A DNA stretch of 64,000 nucleotides from Bacteroidales bacterium (GCA_017559955.1 JAFYPQ010000026.1:24765-88764), one strand, 5' to 3'. Numbered from the stretch's first letter, positions 1 to 8,621 are shown. The notes: generated by a model not told the origin, from the sequence alone. Translations and numbers: made by a program.

Positions 1-900
1 TGGGTAACAGTTAAAGCTCTACCTCAAACTGAGGACGATTTCTTCGTAAACTGGACAATCGACGATGTTGAGGTTGGAACAGATATTGAATATATCTACA
101 AAGGTGCTGAGGCTGTAACAATAAAAGCAAACTTCATAAGCAAATATCTATTTACATTCTCAACAGTAGGAAATGGTGATGTAACATTCTCAACTGAAGA
201 GGGTGGTGTAGCATCTGGAACACGTATAGAAGAGGGTACTGTTGTTAAATATGTAGCAACTCCTGCTTATGGTTACGAGTTAACATCTATTACTCTTAAC
301 TCAACTGAAATTCTTGACCAAAAATATCAAGAGGCATTCAGCGGAGAGTTTACAATGAACTCATCTAACGAAATGGCTATTACATTTGCTGAGTTGACTG
401 CAACATTAACTTATGCATATTCTGGTTCAGGATACATCGAAGTTTGGTCTGACGATGTACAAGAGGGTGAATTATTCTCTAATGAAGCAACTATTCCTTT
501 CAACTCTGAATTGTATGTCTTCTCTTATCCACAAGGAGAATATGAATTGCAATCATTAACTATTAATGGTGAAACTACAGGTGAAGTTGGTTCATATTTG
601 GATGAGATGGTAGAGTATGGTAGTGTATATCACTCTGTTGTTGGTGATGTAGCAATTGAAGCTGTATTTACAGGACCAAATTTGGTTGGTGTTGAAGGAA
701 CAGAGGCTGAAACTGTATCTGTATATGCTAACGACGGAACAATCTTCGTAAGCGGATTTAACGGAGCAATACAAGTAGTAAATATCAGTGGTCAAGTAGT
801 TAAAGAGGTTGTTGCTAATGGCAAAACTCAAATTACAATGGCTCAAGGAATCTACTTCGTAGTAACAGATAACCAAGTAACAAAAGTTGTGGTTAAATAA
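1..900 (+). CDS. C-terminal part of a large secreted protein with T9SS sorting domain (5'-truncated by window edge)
   Basis: The frame is open from base 1, so the N-terminus and signal peptide lie outside the window; 299 residues remain. They contain beta-rich repeat units resembling divergent InlB B-repeats: the hallmark ATPAYGYEL lies near residue 86, and a looser second unit spans about 125-190. The last ~60 residues look like a type A T9SS C-terminal domain: a short strand (TIFVSGFNGAIQVVNISG), a GQVV turn, then GIYFVV and the terminal TKVVVK. In this family the domain directs export through the type IX system and is cleaved or used for surface anchoring. A surface adhesin-like or structural role is inference. 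A strong terminator follows about 100 bp downstream. Confidence 0.8.
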   Translation, partial: WVTVKALPQTEDDFFVNWTIDDVEVGTDIEYIYKGAEAVTIKANFISKYLFTFSTVGNGDVTFSTEEGGVASGTRIEEGTVVKYVATPAYGYELTSITLNSTEILDQKYQEAFSGEFTMNSSNEMAITFAELTATLTYAYSGSGYIEVWSDDVQEGELFSNEATIPFNSELYVFSYPQGEYELQSLTINGETTGEVGSYLDEMVEYGSVYHSVVGDVAIEAVFTGPNLVGVEGTEAETVSVYANDGTIFVSGFNGAIQVVNISGQVVKEVVANGKTQITMAQGIYFVVTDNQVTKVVVK

Positions 901-904
901 GTTT

Positions 905-981
905 TGAATTAGGAATTAGGGATTAGAAATTAAAACATTCCTAATTACTCATTCCTTATTTCTAATTGGCACAAAGTGCCG
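905..981. repeat. TTAGGAA-type short repeats forming an imperfect dyad, ending in a GC hairpin
   Basis: Right after the stop codon lie about three copies of a 7-nt unit related to TTAGGAA. The opposite orientation (ATTCCTAATT, TTTCTAATT) follows, so the stretch can fold on itself. It ends in the small hairpin GGCAC-AAA-GTGCC (968-980). A similar GC hairpin is embedded in repeat-rich spacer at 29346-29359. Confidence 0.55.
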
Positions 982-1000
982 AAATAACAAACATATTTTG

Positions 1001-1030
1001 AGAGGAGCAGGAGACTGCTCCTCTTTTTTT
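1001..1030 (+). terminator. Rho-independent terminator of the T9SS protein gene
   Basis: A perfect 10-bp stem (AGAGGAGCAG at 1001-1010 with its complement at 1015-1024) has a GAGA loop and is followed by a T run to 1030. Confidence 0.9.
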
Positions 1031-1040
1031 GTGCAGTTTA

Positions 1041-1103
1041 TTAGACCAATTGGACCAATTAGTCTAATAAGACTAATTAGCCTAATGGTACTAATTGGTG
1101 TTA
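1041..1103. repeat. 9-bp-period intergenic array A (seven units)
   Basis: Consecutive 9-mers read TTAGACCAA, TTGGACCAA, TTAGTCTAA, TAAGACTAA, TTAGCCTAA, TGGTACTAA, TTGGTGTTA. The units vary but the 9-nt register is kept throughout. The array separates the T9SS terminator from the 3' end of the convergent kinase gene. Three more arrays with the same period occur at 24076-24157, 26076-26138 and 38231-38284. Confidence 0.75.
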
Positions 1104-1113
1104 GGGTGTGGAA

Positions 1114-1947
1114 TTATTTATGATACTCTACCAATCCATTAATAGGAGAGATCTCAATTTTGGATATTGTGATGCCAAACTCTTTGGCAGCTTCTGTTAG
1201 AATATCTTTGTAATGGAAAGCTATCGAGCCAATGAATGCAACTTTATTATTTATATAATCATATTGCATAACATTGCGTTTGAAAAAATCTTTGAAACAG
1301 TTTACAACAAGAGAGTGTATCTCTTGATTGTTTAAATGCTTAGCGATGATAGGAGAGAGCGAAGCCAAAAACCTATTTGGAAAAGGTTTGCGATATACCC
1401 TGTCGATAATCTCCTCGGTGGTAAGATTACATTCCGATAAGAATTTTAATTTTAAATTCTCGCCAAAACGGTTTTTTAGTAAAGCTCCTATAAACAACTT
1501 GCCAATAACAGCACCGCTTCCCTCATCGCCCAAAATAAATCCCAAAGGAGATATGTTCTTTTCTATAAATTTCCCATTATAGTAGCACGAATTAGAGCCT
1601 GTGCCAAGAACAGAGGCAATACCTTTCTCTCTGCCAAATAGAGCACGAGCAGCACCCAAGAGGTCAGAGTTAACCTCAATCAAAACATTATCTCCGACAA
1701 CTTTCGTAATTGCGTATTTTACAACCTCACTCTTCTCTGCTGTGCAACCTGCACCATAAAAATATATGGCGGATATTTTATTAATGAAATCAACCTTTTC
1801 GAAAACCAACTTTATCTCATTTATAATCTCCTCTCTTGTTTCAAAAAAAGGATTAATTCCTTTTGATATAATCCTTTCAGAGATATTGCCGTTTTCGACA
1901 AATACCCAGTCGGTTTTGGTAGAGCCGCTATCTGCTATAACAATCAT
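1114..1947 (-). CDS. BadF/BadG/BcrA/BcrD-type ATPase, probable N-acetylglucosamine kinase-like sugar kinase
   Basis: This 277-residue cytoplasmic protein has the ASKHA (actin-like ATPase) fold signatures. The phosphate-1 loop is ADSGSTKTDWVF at residues 5-16. A glycine-rich GTGSNSCYYNG lies near 118, followed by GDEGSGAVIGK near 142. The family phosphorylates amino sugars such as GlcNAc during cell-wall or glycan salvage, or acts as an ATPase activator; the short single-domain length and the DSGSTKTDW motif favour the amino-sugar kinase branch. It is divergent from the rRNA methyltransferase gene, with 83 bp between them. A plausible -7 element on the minus strand (TAAATTTG, 1979-1986) lies just upstream. 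The substrate cannot be read from sequence. Confidence 0.8.
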   Translation of the reverse strand: MIVIADSGSTKTDWVFVENGNISERIISKGINPFFETREEIINEIKLVFEKVDFINKISAIYFYGAGCTAEKSEVVKYAITKVVGDNVLIEVNSDLLGAARALFGREKGIASVLGTGSNSCYYNGKFIEKNISPLGFILGDEGSGAVIGKLFIGALLKNRFGENLKLKFLSECNLTTEEIIDRVYRKPFPNRFLASLSPIIAKHLNNQEIHSLVVNCFKDFFKRNVMQYDYINNKVAFIGSIAFHYKDILTEAAKEFGITISKIEISPINGLVEYHK

Positions 1948-2001
1948 TTTATAAATGAATTTAACTTTGTTGTGCAGGCAAATTTATAAACAAAAAAGTA
2001 T

Positions 2002-2009
2002 TATCTTCG
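2002..2009 (+). promoter_or_regulatory. -7 element of the rRNA methyltransferase gene
   Basis: TATCTTCG fits the Bacteroidota -7 consensus TAnnTTTG with one change and lies 22 bp before the ATG. I see no good -33 TTTG at the expected 19-21 bp spacing. Confidence 0.4.
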
Positions 2010-2030
2010 CATAAACAAACGTAAAAAACA

Positions 2031-2786
2031 ATGTTGAGTAAAGCAAAAATAAAATTTATACGTTCTCTGTCGCAAAAAAAAGAGCGATATGAGCAACGTC
2101 TGTTTATAGCAGAAGGGAATAAACTTGTAAATGATACGTTGCCATTCTTTAAATGTCGATTACTGATTGCAACCGATAAGTGGCTTTCTCAGCACGATAC
2201 ATCAACCTGTAATGAGGTAATTGAAGCAACGCCCGATGAGATAATAAAAGCATCATTGATGCAATCGCCACAAGATGTAATTGCATTATATGAGATGCCT
2301 CAATACTCTATTACGCCTGAAACTCTAAAAGATAAACTTGTTTTGGCATTGGATTGTGTACAAGATCCCGGTAATCTTGGTACCATTGTTCGTATAGCCG
2401 ATTGGTATGGGATAGATACCATTCTATGCTCCGAAGGGTGTGCCGATATTTATAACCCCAAAACAATACAAGCTACAATGGGAGCCTTGGCAAGGGTAAA
2501 GATTGCGTATGTAAATCTTGCCGAAACACTAAAAAACATAAACAAACCCATTTACGGAACATTCTTGGATGGCGAGAATATATACAAAACCTCTCTTTCG
2601 AACGACGCTGTTATAGTAATGGGTAACGAAGGAAATGGTATCTCAAAAGAGATAGAGGCTATAGTAACCCATAAAATTTTGCTGCCTCCATACCCTGCAA
2701 ATAGCGAAACTGTTGAATCTCTTAACGTAGCAGTTGCTACAGCTATAACTTGTGCAGAATTCAGAAGAGCTTTGGTTGTTGGTTAA
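2031..2786 (+). CDS. TrmH/SpoU-family RNA 2'-O-methyltransferase
   Basis: At 251 residues this matches the two-domain SpoU architecture. An N-terminal substrate-binding domain (about 1-95, with FIAEGNKLVND) precedes the SPOUT knot domain (about 100-250). The three knot motifs are visible: motif 1 DCVQDPGNLGTIVRIADWYG, motif 2 VIVMGNEGNGIS, and motif 3 around PPYPANSETVESLNVAVATA. The enzyme uses SAM to methylate a ribose 2'-OH on rRNA or tRNA; the exact nucleotide cannot be assigned from sequence. It sits divergent from the sugar kinase and convergent with mazG, with a short spacer between them. Length and motif order are normal. Confidence 0.88.
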   Translation: MLSKAKIKFIRSLSQKKERYEQRLFIAEGNKLVNDTLPFFKCRLLIATDKWLSQHDTSTCNEVIEATPDEIIKASLMQSPQDVIALYEMPQYSITPETLKDKLVLALDCVQDPGNLGTIVRIADWYGIDTILCSEGCADIYNPKTIQATMGALARVKIAYVNLAETLKNINKPIYGTFLDGENIYKTSLSNDAVIVMGNEGNGISKEIEAIVTHKILLPPYPANSETVESLNVAVATAITCAEFRRALVVG

Positions 2787-2811
2787 CGATTATACTCTCG
2801 TTAGCTAACAA

Positions 2812-3597
2812 CTAAAAACTCTCTTTCGCTTCATTCCAAAGCGAGTCCATCTCTTCAAGGGAGCTCTCTTTAAAGCTCTTGCCCATTTCGGTTAATCGTT
2901 TTTCGATGTAGTTAAATCGATGTGTGAATTTTTGGTTTGTACGTTCAAGAGCGTTTTCCGGGTTAATTTTGTATAGGCGTCCTGCATTTATAAGAGAAAA
3001 TATAAGGTCTCCGAATTCAGCCTCAATTTTGTCGGCATCGCCATATTTAACCTCTGTCTCAAATTCGCATAACTCCTCTTTTACCTTGTCCCATACATCC
3101 TCTCGGTTTTCCCAATCGAAACCAACATTACGGGCTTTATCCTGTATTCGGTACGCTTTAACCAAAGCGGGAAGGGCATTAGGAACACCTCCCAATACGG
3201 TTTTGTTTCCGCCTTTCTCTTTTAGTTTAATCTCCTCCCAGCTCTTTTCAACCTGACCTGCACTATTGGCTATCGCATCGCCAAAGACGTGTGGGTGGCG
3301 AAAAATAAGTTTGTCGCACAGAGCATTGCAAACATCTCCTATGTCAAACACCCCTTTTTCGTTACCTATTTTTGCATAAAAGACAATATGCAACAATAGG
3401 TCGCCAAGCTCTTTTTTTATGTTTACATCATCGTTATTGGTTATGGCTTCGCAAAGTTCGTAAGTCTCCTCAATAGTGTTTGCTCTTAAACTCTCGTTTG
3501 TCTGCTTTTTGTCCCATGGGCACTTTTCACGGAGCTCATCCATAACATCGAGCAATCGTTCAAAAGCCTTTAATTGCTCTTCTCTTCTCGTTTTCAT
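2812..3597 (-). CDS. mazG: Nucleoside triphosphate pyrophosphohydrolase MazG
   Basis: The protein is 261 residues from the ATG at 3597. An upstream in-frame ATG at 3639 would add 14 hydrophobic residues that do not belong to the family, so I chose the later start (MKTRREEQLKAF). Two tandem all-alpha MazG modules are present. The first carries CPWDKKQTNESLRANTIEET, the typical signature, and the metal-binding EExxE / ELGDLLLH helices. The second carries KIEAEFGDLIFSLINAGR near residue 205. MazG hydrolyses NTPs to NMP and pyrophosphate, a house-cleaning role also linked to ppGpp control. It is convergent with the rRNA methyltransferase and divergent from nrnA. Confidence 0.93.
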   Translation of the reverse strand: MKTRREEQLKAFERLLDVMDELREKCPWDKKQTNESLRANTIEETYELCEAITNNDDVNIKKELGDLLLHIVFYAKIGNEKGVFDIGDVCNALCDKLIFRHPHVFGDAIANSAGQVEKSWEEIKLKEKGGNKTVLGGVPNALPALVKAYRIQDKARNVGFDWENREDVWDKVKEELCEFETEVKYGDADKIEAEFGDLIFSLINAGRLYKINPENALERTNQKFTHRFNYIEKRLTEMGKSFKESSLEEMDSLWNEAKESF

Positions 3598-3671
3598 AGA
3601 AATATTTATAAAAAAAACGCAATAATGCAAAAATAGCAATTAAATTTAAAACTCTTGTGCTAAAAATGTAG

Positions 3672-3679
3672 TATCTTCG
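3672..3679 (+). promoter_or_regulatory. -7 element of nrnA
   Basis: TATCTTCG lies 26 bp before the nrnA ATG and is embedded in AGTATCTTCGCAT, the same local context as the element at 2002-2009. No convincing -33 element is visible. Confidence 0.4.
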
Positions 3680-3705
3680 CATTAACTATGAATTGAAACT
3701 TGCAA

Positions 3706-4716
3706 ATGTTTAAGAACATAATATCGAAACAAGAACAACAACTATTATCTACTGCAATAGAGAATAGTAAGAATGTTGTTATAGTGGCACATGTCGCTCC
3801 TGACGGCGATGCTGTCGGCTCGTCGTTGGCATTGAGAGGGGTGTTAAAGAATATTGGTAAAAATGTAGAGGTTGTTATGCCTGACACATTGCCAAATTCA
3901 ATAATGTTTTTGCAAGGAGCATCAGAAATTAAAATATATAAAAACTCTCAGGAGGAGTGTAAATCTATTATATCAAATGCTGACACACTCTTCTGTCTCG
4001 ATTTTAACGAACCTAAACGAACCGATTTGATGCAGGATACAATAATGGAGGCAAAGGCATATAAGGTTATGATCGACCACCATATGTATCCTTTCGATTT
4101 CTGTAACCTTGTGATATCATACCCTCAAATATCGTCAACATCGCTTTTGGTATATAAGATTATAGTACAGTTGGGCTTCGACAGCTATGTTGGAAAAGCC
4201 GAAGCTGAGGCAATATATACGGGAATGATGACCGATACAGGAAACTTCTCTTATAACTCAAACGATTCGGATATATATATTGCTATATCTCAGTTGTTGA
4301 ATAGAGGTATAAATAAAGATGAAATATATAAAATAGTATGTAATACCTCAACAATCGATAAGCTAAAACTTAATTCGTATGCGATTTCCGAAAAGATGGA
4401 AATTCTTGATGGTGGAGTTGCAATAATAACCTTGTCAAGAGCTGAGTTGAACAGATACTCATATCAAAAAGGAGATACAGAAGGTTTGGTAAATCAACCA
4501 TTGGGAATAGATGGTGTAAACATATCTATCTTCTATCGAGAGGAGAGTAACTATGTAAAAGTATCGTTACGCTCTGTCGGAGAGTATGCCGTAAACCAAA
4601 TTGCTTCTGAATTGTATAATGGAGGAGGACATAAAAATGCGTCGGGAGGAGAGTTCTTCGGTTCAATGGAGGATGCAATAAAACTTTTAAAAGCACATAT
4701 ACAAAAATATATATAA
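3706..4716 (+). CDS. nrnA: DHH-family oligoribonuclease / pAp phosphatase (NrnA-like)
   Basis: The protein has 336 residues from the ATG at 3706; a TTG two codons earlier is the only alternative. The DHH phosphoesterase motifs are in order: APDGDAVGS (31-39), FCLDFNEP near 98, the name-giving DHH at 124-126, and TGMMTDTGNFSYN near 168. The DHHA1 substrate-binding domain ends with GGGHKNASGG near 310. The family degrades short RNA oligomers (nanoRNA) and dephosphorylates 3'-phosphoadenosine 5'-phosphate in the cytoplasm using Mn2+. The DUF4827 lipoprotein gene follows after 10 bp, so they are probably co-transcribed. Confidence 0.88.
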   Translation: MFKNIISKQEQQLLSTAIENSKNVVIVAHVAPDGDAVGSSLALRGVLKNIGKNVEVVMPDTLPNSIMFLQGASEIKIYKNSQEECKSIISNADTLFCLDFNEPKRTDLMQDTIMEAKAYKVMIDHHMYPFDFCNLVISYPQISSTSLLVYKIIVQLGFDSYVGKAEAEAIYTGMMTDTGNFSYNSNDSDIYIAISQLLNRGINKDEIYKIVCNTSTIDKLKLNSYAISEKMEILDGGVAIITLSRAELNRYSYQKGDTEGLVNQPLGIDGVNISIFYREESNYVKVSLRSVGEYAVNQIASELYNGGGHKNASGGEFFGSMEDAIKLLKAHIQKYI

Positions 4717-4726
4717 AAGCAGAGTA

Positions 4727-5356
4727 ATGAAAAAAAATATTTTCAGAGGAGTAATACTCATATTTATTTCGCTAATAACTATATCGTTGACATCTTGTAA
4801 AGATACGGTAACCTATGCCGAGTTGTTGGATCAGGAGCGAGAGTCTATCAGCAAATTTTTGAAATATGGTGGGGTATATACAGCCGAATTACCTAATGAT
4901 GTATCACAAATAGCCGTATCTTCAACTCGTAACGCAATATCGAATAAAGTGCCATTCTATGAGTTGCAAAACGATGTTTGTATGCAGGTTGTCGATAAGG
5001 GTAATGGTCGTAAAATTAAAGAGGGCGACAGAGTATATTTCCGCTTTTTGAGAGTGAATTTAAACACTTGGGCAGCAGAACCATATGAAATAAAAATGTT
5101 CGATATGCAAAATGGTGGTGTTGGAAACTATTACTATCCCGATATTAACGACTACTATTTCGATTATGTTGAGGATTATAATGTTCCTATGTCGCAATAT
5201 TACACATATGGTTTAGGTATAGAGTATCCTTTGGCTCACCTTTTTGATGGTGCAAAAGTATATTTGGTGGTACCGTCTAAAGTGGGATTTTCGGAGAGTG
5301 TCTCATCTGTTGTACCATATCTCTATTTTATAGAGTATAATATCGCAAAAAATTAA
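4727..5356 (+). CDS. DUF4827 family lipoprotein
   Basis: The 209-residue protein starts with a lipoprotein signal peptide (hydrophobic residues 8-20, lipobox LTSC with Cys24), so it should be acylated and anchored in the envelope. The body matches DUF4827, a Bacteroidales family; the central segment with GDRVYFRFLR and the late PSKVGFSES recall the FKBP-like beta-sheet fold, but I see no proof of isomerase activity. The gene sits 10 bp after nrnA and 22 bp before glmM, apparently in one transcript, an arrangement I recall from other Bacteroidales. Function is unknown; a periplasmic folding role is only a guess. Confidence 0.75.
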   Translation: MKKNIFRGVILIFISLITISLTSCKDTVTYAELLDQERESISKFLKYGGVYTAELPNDVSQIAVSSTRNAISNKVPFYELQNDVCMQVVDKGNGRKIKEGDRVYFRFLRVNLNTWAAEPYEIKMFDMQNGGVGNYYYPDINDYYFDYVEDYNVPMSQYYTYGLGIEYPLAHLFDGAKVYLVVPSKVGFSESVSSVVPYLYFIEYNIAKN

Positions 5357-5378
5357 TTTTTTTTAAATATAAAGAGTT

Positions 5379-6764
5379 ATGTCATTAATTAAATCTATTT
5401 CAGGAATTAGAGGAACAATCGGGGGAGAACCCGGCGATTGTCTAACTCCGTTGGATGTAATAAAATTTACATCGGCATATGCAACATTTATAAGAAAAAC
5501 CACAACTGTAACAACAAATAAGATAGTTGTAGGTCGTGATGCCCGCATTTCGGGAGATATGGTATATTCTTGTGTGGCAGGTGCCTTAACAGGAATGGGA
5601 TTTGATGTTATAAACATTGGTTTGGCTACAACTCCTACAACAGAAATGGCTGTTGTTATGGAGGGGGCTTGTGGAGGAATAATTCTAACAGCAAGTCATA
5701 ATCCTAAACAATGGAATGCTCTAAAACTGCTAAACGAAAAAGGAGAGTTCTTGAATGCCGCTGAGGGTAAAGAGGTTCTCGATATTGCGGCAGCTGAGAG
5801 TTTTATATATGCCGATGTAGATTCTCTTGGAAAAGAGATAACTAATGACACATATACAGCACGCCACATTGAGGCAGTGTTAAACTTGCCTCTTGTCGAT
5901 GTTGATGCTATCAAAAAGGCAAATTTCAGCGTTGCAATCGATTGTGTAAACTCTGTTGGAGGTGTTGCTATCCCAGAGCTATTGGAGGCTCTTGGCGTAC
6001 AAAAAGTAGAGAAATTATTCTGCACTCCAAACGGACAATTCCCACACAACCCCGAGCCTCTACCTCAACATTTAACAGAGATATCTTCTGTAATGAAAAA
6101 AGGAGGAATTGATGTTGGTTTTGTTGTCGATCCTGATGTTGACCGTTTGGCTATTATTTGTGAAGACGGAGAGATGTTTGGTGAGGAATATACCCTTGTT
6201 GCTTGTGCCGATTATGTTTTACAAAACACATTAGGTAACACAGTTTCTAATATGAGTTCGTCTCGTGCTTTACGTGATGTAACACAAGCTATGGGAGCAT
6301 CATATTCGCCTGCGGCAGTAGGAGAGGTTAATGTTGTAACCAAAATGAAAGAGACAAATGCTATAATCGGTGGTGAAGGAAACGGAGGAGTTATTTATCC
6401 CGAATTGCATTATGGACGTGATGCTCTTGTAGGAGTGGCTCTATTCCTTTCATATCTTGCAAAATGCGGTAAGAAAGTGAGCGAATTGCGTGCAGGTTAT
6501 CCTCAATACGCAATTGCAAAAAAACGACTTGATTTAACACCGACAATGGATATCGACAAAATTTTTGAGGCAGTAAAAGTTAAATATGCCGAATATGATG
6601 TTAACGATATTGATGGTATAAAAATCGATTTCCCCGACCGTTGGGTACAACTTCGTAAGTCAAATACCGAACCTATAGTTCGTGTATATGCCGAAGCTAA
6701 AACTATGGATGAAGCAGAGAAAACCGCTGATGATATTATTTCGGTAATAAAATCGTTCGATTAA
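5379..6764 (+). CDS. glmM: Phosphoglucosamine mutase (alpha-D-phosphohexomutase)
   Basis: The 461-residue protein has all four phosphohexomutase domains. The catalytic phosphoserine loop is TASHNP at 104-109 (Ser106), the Mg2+ loop is DPDVDRL near 250, the sugar-specificity loop is GGEGNGGV near 335, and the C-terminal phosphate-binding loop is RKSNTEPIVRVY near 430. GlmM converts glucosamine-6-phosphate to glucosamine-1-phosphate for UDP-GlcNAc, hence peptidoglycan and LPS. Phosphomannomutase/phosphoglucomutase members look similar, and Bacteroidales proteins of this length and GlmM-like loop are usually annotated glmM; specificity is therefore likely rather than certain. It is the last gene of the nrnA transcript and is followed by a strong terminator. 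Confidence 0.85.
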   Translation: MSLIKSISGIRGTIGGEPGDCLTPLDVIKFTSAYATFIRKTTTVTTNKIVVGRDARISGDMVYSCVAGALTGMGFDVINIGLATTPTTEMAVVMEGACGGIILTASHNPKQWNALKLLNEKGEFLNAAEGKEVLDIAAAESFIYADVDSLGKEITNDTYTARHIEAVLNLPLVDVDAIKKANFSVAIDCVNSVGGVAIPELLEALGVQKVEKLFCTPNGQFPHNPEPLPQHLTEISSVMKKGGIDVGFVVDPDVDRLAIICEDGEMFGEEYTLVACADYVLQNTLGNTVSNMSSSRALRDVTQAMGASYSPAAVGEVNVVTKMKETNAIIGGEGNGGVIYPELHYGRDALVGVALFLSYLAKCGKKVSELRAGYPQYAIAKKRLDLTPTMDIDKIFEAVKVKYAEYDVNDIDGIKIDFPDRWVQLRKSNTEPIVRVYAEAKTMDEAEKTADDIISVIKSFD

Positions 6765-6787
6765 CATCTTCTATAAATCCAACAATT

Positions 6788-6825
6788 AATAGGCTGAACC
6801 ATTTTGATTCAGCCTATTTTGTTTT
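6788..6825 (+). terminator. Rho-independent terminator after glmM
   Basis: An 11-bp perfect stem (AATAGGCTGAA at 6788-6798 with 6808-6818) is followed by TTTGTTTTA. It ends the nrnA-DUF4827-glmM transcript. Confidence 0.85.
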
Positions 6826-6911
6826 ATTGCAAAAATTTTGAAGAGTGAGGAGGTTGAGATATAGTATTAAAGTTTGCTATAATCTCAGAGAATGAGATTG
6901 TGTATTAAAGG

Positions 6912-7217
6912 TTAAATTTCAAGAAATTGAGCCCCCTCAATATATGTGGCTCTATATTTATTATATGGCTCGGAGTTATAAAAATCAGAGAGAGTCTTGC
7001 AATTTTTAAAGCACGCTCTAATCTCTTCCCCTATCATTGTGTTGATGGATATATCTTTGTTGATTAGAAAGATATATCCATCACAAAGAATAATTCCTTC
7101 ACACTCTTTTTGAAAAGGCGAAATTTTTTCAACTCTTCCTTCGGCGTTGGTATATATTATATGATTTTTATGGAGTTTGCCATTATAACAAATATCTCCC
7201 AAGTAACCCTTCGTCAT
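6912..7217 (-). CDS. Small protein of unknown function, resembling the N-terminal beta-sandwich of amidohydrolases
   Basis: The 101-residue protein lacks a signal peptide or membrane segment. Residues 7-50 (DICYNGKLHKNHIIYTNAEG, then RVEKI and CEGIILCDGYIFLINKD) follow the pattern of the small composite domain that opens amidohydrolases, where a strand with GPGFVNxH normally leads into the metal-binding TIM barrel. Here that strand is replaced and no His-x-His or barrel follows, so catalysis by that mechanism is not possible. It starts 2 bp after the DUF4296 stop codon and is the last gene of the lspA transcript. It could be a decayed or repurposed remnant of a hydrolase; this is inference from pattern only. 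Confidence 0.55.
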   Translation of the reverse strand: MTKGYLGDICYNGKLHKNHIIYTNAEGRVEKISPFQKECEGIILCDGYIFLINKDISINTMIGEEIRACFKNCKTLSDFYNSEPYNKYRATYIEGAQFLEI

Positions 7218-7219
7218 AC

Positions 7220-7972
7220 CTATTTAGTATGTATTCTTTCAAGAGAAATACTGTCAATGTGAGTAACTTTCCATTCGGGTTCGGCAGGGACGTAGAAGCT
7301 TCCCATAACTCTTCTTATCGAACCGTTACTCTTTATTTCAAGCGAGTCCCAACCGTTTTGAGGTATGCTCTTTTTAACAAATTTAGTTATGTTCTTATTT
7401 TGTTTTAAAGCCAATATAACTTGCGTTGCATAAGGGCTTTTGTCTTTTGATATTATTTTAAATTTCAATTTAAAAATATCGTCTTCTTTAAAATTGTCGT
7501 CGTATGGTATGGTAAAGGTGAGCAGGTTGTTGTTTAGTTTGCCTTCAAATATGTAGTGAGGATTTATGTTCCAGATATTAACCGTGTCTCCCGAACGGCT
7601 CATACCTATATACATATCCTTTTGTCCGTTCATTAGAGCCAATAGAGCATTGTCTTCTTCTTGTAATCGTAATATAACATTATCGTAAATATCGATGTAC
7701 TCTTCAAGATTTTCGCCATACCATACAACAGATGTGTCGAATTCTGTTTTACTTACATTGTGTTTTTTGTATATGATATTCTTTATCGAATCTTGTGCTT
7801 TTTTATCAACCGATAAATATTTACTACTCTCCATATATGCTTCTGCTTTATGAATATCAATAAGCAGATTTTCCATTGTGTCTGGGTCTATAATATCGCC
7901 AGGAACTTTGCTACAAGCAAATATCGAGGTTAATACTATTATAATAGAACAAATAATTAAGCCTTTACGCAT
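7220..7972 (-). CDS. DUF4296 family lipoprotein
   Basis: The 250-residue protein has a lipoprotein signal peptide with lipobox IFAC and the modified Cys at residue 20. Residues about 28-110 carry the helical DUF4296 domain (MENLLIDIHKAEAY, the conserved Y-x-x-I-x-x-K-H-x-V-S pattern, then a W-Y-x-x-x-x-x-x-Y-I-x-I-Y-D motif). A beta-rich tail of about 130 residues follows. Its ATG overlaps the lspA stop codon by one base, so translation is probably coupled. It is pleasing but unproven that the neighbouring gene encodes the peptidase that matures lipoproteins like this one. Molecular function is unknown. Confidence 0.78.
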   Translation of the reverse strand: MRKGLIICSIIIVLTSIFACSKVPGDIIDPDTMENLLIDIHKAEAYMESSKYLSVDKKAQDSIKNIIYKKHNVSKTEFDTSVVWYGENLEEYIDIYDNVILRLQEEDNALLALMNGQKDMYIGMSRSGDTVNIWNINPHYIFEGKLNNNLLTFTIPYDDNFKEDDIFKLKFKIISKDKSPYATQVILALKQNKNITKFVKKSIPQNGWDSLEIKSNGSIRRVMGSFYVPAEPEWKVTHIDSISLERIHTK

Positions 7973-8610
7973 TATTCCTCTTTTTTTGTTACTCCGAATG
8001 ATAAAGATTTTCTGTAGAAAATCAATATTAAAATGATGCCTATGGTAATAGCTGAGTCGGCAATATTAAATACAGGTTCAAAAAACTCGAAAGTTTCACC
8101 TCCGACAAACGGAACCCAACTTGGCCACTCAAAGCTAAAGAGAGGGAAGTATAACATATCAACTACCCGACCATACATAAAATCGGCATATCCGCCTTCG
8201 GCGGGGAATAGTGTGGCTATTTGGGGAAATGAAGGAGCATTGAATATTAAACCATAAAAAAGACAATCTATAATATTGCCCAAAGCTCCGGCGAATATAA
8301 GAGATACCGATGCGATATAACCTCTCTTTAAATTGTCGTTGTCTTTTATGAGTTTAAATATGTAGTAACCGATAAGGATAATGGCTACAACCCTGAATAG
8401 GGTTAAGAATAATTTGCTTCCTAATTCCATTCCGAAAGCCATTCCGTTATTTTCGACGAAAAGAATTTTAAACCAAGAGAATATCTCAATCTCTTCGCCC
8501 AAATACATATTGGTCTTTACTAAGAATTTTGATACTTGGTCAATTATCAGTACGCCTGCAATAATGGACAGGCTCAGCCAAGTATATTTCCGTTGTGCTT
8601 TATCAATCAT
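7972..8610 (-). CDS. lspA: Lipoprotein signal peptidase II
   Basis: The 212-residue inner-membrane aspartyl protease cleaves signal peptides of prolipoproteins after diacylglyceryl transfer. Four membrane segments are visible (about 12-31, 68-86, 98-118, 183-201). The two catalytic aspartates are in GRVVDMLYF (Asp151) and FNIADSAI (Asp185), and the family's GNIID stretch is at 111-115. An insertion of about 25 residues between GNIID and GRVVD, with the aromatic extracytoplasmic loop after it, is usual in Bacteroidota members. It heads the lspA-DUF4296-6912 gene set and is separated from the upstream DksA-like gene by a terminator hairpin. Confidence 0.95.
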   Translation of the reverse strand: MIDKAQRKYTWLSLSIIAGVLIIDQVSKFLVKTNMYLGEEIEIFSWFKILFVENNGMAFGMELGSKLFLTLFRVVAIILIGYYIFKLIKDNDNLKRGYIASVSLIFAGALGNIIDCLFYGLIFNAPSFPQIATLFPAEGGYADFMYGRVVDMLYFPLFSFEWPSWVPFVGGETFEFFEPVFNIADSAITIGIILILIFYRKSLSFGVTKKEE

Positions 8611-8621
8611 AGTATATTCTT

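Noticed and set aside
3598..3639. Longer N-terminus for MazG starting at 3639
   Set aside because: The extra 14 residues (MLFLHYCVFFINIS) are hydrophobic and unlike the family; MKTRREEQ at 3597 is the natural start. Similar upstream extensions for mutA (33720) and guaB (44690) were rejected on the same grounds.
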